Assembly: GCA_900544755.1 (NCBI GenBank)
Contig: UQWQ01000051.1
Span: 1-16,072 of the forward strand
Origin: an uncultured Collinsella sp.
GTDB lineage: Bacteria > Actinomycetota > Coriobacteriia > Coriobacteriales > Coriobacteriaceae
Direction of reading: 5' to 3'
DNA: 16,072 nucleotides
Shown: positions 14,871 through 16,072 of the stretch, one piece after another
Layout of the letters: every line of letters begins with the position of its first letter
Position numbering within the stretch: position 1 is the stretch's first letter
Notes under the pieces: generated by a model
Database searches by the model: none
Told to the model about the DNA's origin: nothing
The model's input: the letters and a program-made list of their open reading frames with translations, nothing else
Translations under genes and position numbers: made by a program

Positions 14871-14903
14871 AAAGGCGACCGCCCTGTGTGGACGGTCGCC
14901 TTT
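14871..14903 (-). terminator. First terminator after thrS
   Basis: Eleven-base perfect stem (14871-14881 with 14893-14903), extendable by two more pairs across a mismatch, followed by a T-rich run on the minus strand. It begins 22 bases after the thrS stop, a textbook rho-independent terminator. Confidence 0.9.
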
Positions 14904-14925
14904 GCTAATTGTTGTGAAGTTTGCC

Positions 14926-16072
14926 TTAGGCGCGAGTCTTGATCTCCTCGGTCACCTTCGCAACAAACTCGTCAACGCTCATCTGAACGGTCTCGTTGGA
15001 GCGATCGCGGACGGAGATGTTTCCGGCCTCGACCTCCTTCTCGCCCAGGATGAGCATGTAGGGCACGCGGTCAATGGAGCTGGCCTCGCGGATCTTGTAG
15101 CCGATCTTCTCGTCGCGATCGTCGCAGACCACGCGGATGCCGGCTTCCTCCAGCTTGGCGCACACCTCGTGGGCGTAGTCGCGGCTCTTCTCAGAGACGG
15201 GAAGCGCCTTGACCTGCACGGGAGCCAGCCAGGTGGGAAACTTGCCCGCAAAGTGCTCAATCAGAATACCGATAAAGCGCTCGATGGAGCCAAAGCATAC
15301 GCGGTGCAGCATGATGGGGCGCTTCTTGGTGCCGTCGGCGTCCACGTACTCCAGGTCAAAGTTGAGCGGCATCTGGAAGTCGAGCTGCACGGTACCGCAC
15401 TGCCAGGTACGGCCGAGCGAGTCCTCCAGGTGAAAGTCGATCTTGGGGCCGTAGAAGGCGCCGTCGCCCTCGTTGACCTCGTAGTCCATACCCAGCTTCT
15501 CCAGAGCGGTGCGCAGGCCCTCCTCGGCGCGCGCCCAGTCCTCGTCCGAGCCCATGGAGTCCTCGGGGCGGGTGGACAGCTCAACGGGGTACTTAAAGCC
15601 AAACTTCTGGTATACGGAGTCGATGAGGTTGACCACGCCCACGATCTCGTCGGCCAGCTGGTCGGGGCGCACAAACAGGTGGGCATCGTCCTGGTTAAAG
15701 CAGCGCACGCGGAACAGGCCGTGCAGGGCGCCGCGCAGCTCATGGCGGTGCACCAGGCCAATCTCGCCGGCGCGAATGGGCAGCTCGCGATAGGAGTGCG
15801 GCTTGGAGGCGTACACCAGCACGCCGCCCGGGCAGTTCATAGGCTTAATGCAATACTCTTCGTCGTCGATAACGGTGGAGTACATGTTGTCCTTGTAGTG
15901 GTCCCAGTGGCCCGAGGTCTTCCACAGCTGCTTGTTCATGATGAGCGGCGTGGAGATCTCCACGTAGCCGGCCTTGTAGTGAATCTCGCGCCAGTAGTCC
16001 AGCAGCGTGTTCTTAAGGATCATGCCGTTGGGCAGGAAGAACGGGAAGCCGGGGGCCTCGTCGCGCATCATA
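14926..16072 (-). CDS. thrS: Threonyl-tRNA synthetase, 3' part (5' end outside the window)
   Basis: 381 C-terminal residues are present; the N-terminal TGS and editing domains lie beyond the window edge. The class II catalytic core shows motif 1 (FPFFLPNGMILKNTLLDYWR), KPMNCPGGVLVYASKPHSYR with the zinc-ligand Cys, LVHRHELRGALHGLFRVR with the zinc-ligand His, the motif 2 end CFNQDDAHLF, and motif 3 with MLHRVCFGSIERFIGILIEH carrying the third zinc ligand. The anticodon-binding domain follows (WLAPVQVKALPVSEK through GEKEVEAGNISVRDR). The enzyme charges tRNA-Thr. Many family members have MNCPGH where this one has MNCPGG. Two tandem terminators follow the stop codon, so it is not part of the polysaccharide operon. 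Codon use is strongly GC-rich, representing the host backbone. Confidence 0.97.
   Translation of the reverse strand, partial: MMRDEAPGFPFFLPNGMILKNTLLDYWREIHYKAGYVEISTPLIMNKQLWKTSGHWDHYKDNMYSTVIDDEEYCIKPMNCPGGVLVYASKPHSYRELPIRAGEIGLVHRHELRGALHGLFRVRCFNQDDAHLFVRPDQLADEIVGVVNLIDSVYQKFGFKYPVELSTRPEDSMGSDEDWARAEEGLRTALEKLGMDYEVNEGDGAFYGPKIDFHLEDSLGRTWQCGTVQLDFQMPLNFDLEYVDADGTKKRPIMLHRVCFGSIERFIGILIEHFAGKFPTWLAPVQVKALPVSEKSRDYAHEVCAKLEEAGIRVVCDDRDEKIGYKIREASSIDRVPYMLILGEKEVEAGNISVRDRSNETVQMSVDEFVAKVTEEIKTRA

Overview
The window looks like chromosome of a fairly GC-rich Gram-positive bacterium. A gut actinobacterium of the Coriobacteriia, Collinsella-like, is my best guess. This rests on the GC-rich codon use of the backbone genes (thrS, sugar transferase, NusG paralog) and on the kind of capsule/exopolysaccharide (EPS) locus present. 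No rRNA or other marker confirms it, so the assignment is inference.

Layout. Positions 1-629 hold no gene I can defend. On the + strand, 630-1301 encodes an orphan protein resembling the DUF2971-type families, and 1497-3881 encodes a large secreted protein: signal peptide, low-complexity linker, transglutaminase-like domain with a visible Cys/His/Asp triad, and two C-terminal ricin-type beta-trefoil domains. A convergent intergenic region (3882-4183) follows, with one hairpin suited to each side. From 14599 down to 4184, on the minus strand, runs one long polysaccharide operon. In transcription order it encodes a NusG-family antiterminator-like protein, an initiating sugar-phosphate transferase, a GT4 glycosyltransferase, a GT2, an EpsG-like polymerase, two more GT2s, a polysaccharide pyruvyl transferase family protein, a Wzx-type flippase and an FrhB/FdhB-like iron-sulfur protein. 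Most junctions overlap or touch (TAATG, ATGA, TAGATG, TAAATG), which implies translational coupling. Upstream, thrS (14926 to the window end, 5' truncated) ends in two tandem hairpin terminators that insulate it from the operon.

How the genes fit together. The sugar transferase loads the first sugar phosphate on undecaprenyl phosphate, four glycosyltransferases extend the repeat unit, and the flippase and polymerase export and join it. The pyruvyl transferase/FrhB pair is a common partnership in surface glycan loci and probably decorates the glycan. The NusG paralog at the head probably helps RNA polymerase read through this roughly 10-kb, partly AT-rich unit. No chain-length regulator, tyrosine kinase or nucleotide-sugar synthesis gene is present, so these must lie elsewhere.

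Most unusual points: three back-to-back hairpins inside the coding sequence of one GT2 gene (11529-11626); a nine-G tract between the NusG paralog and the sugar transferase that sits one base out of frame from an upstream ATG; and a sharp base-composition change inside the transglutaminase/ricin gene.
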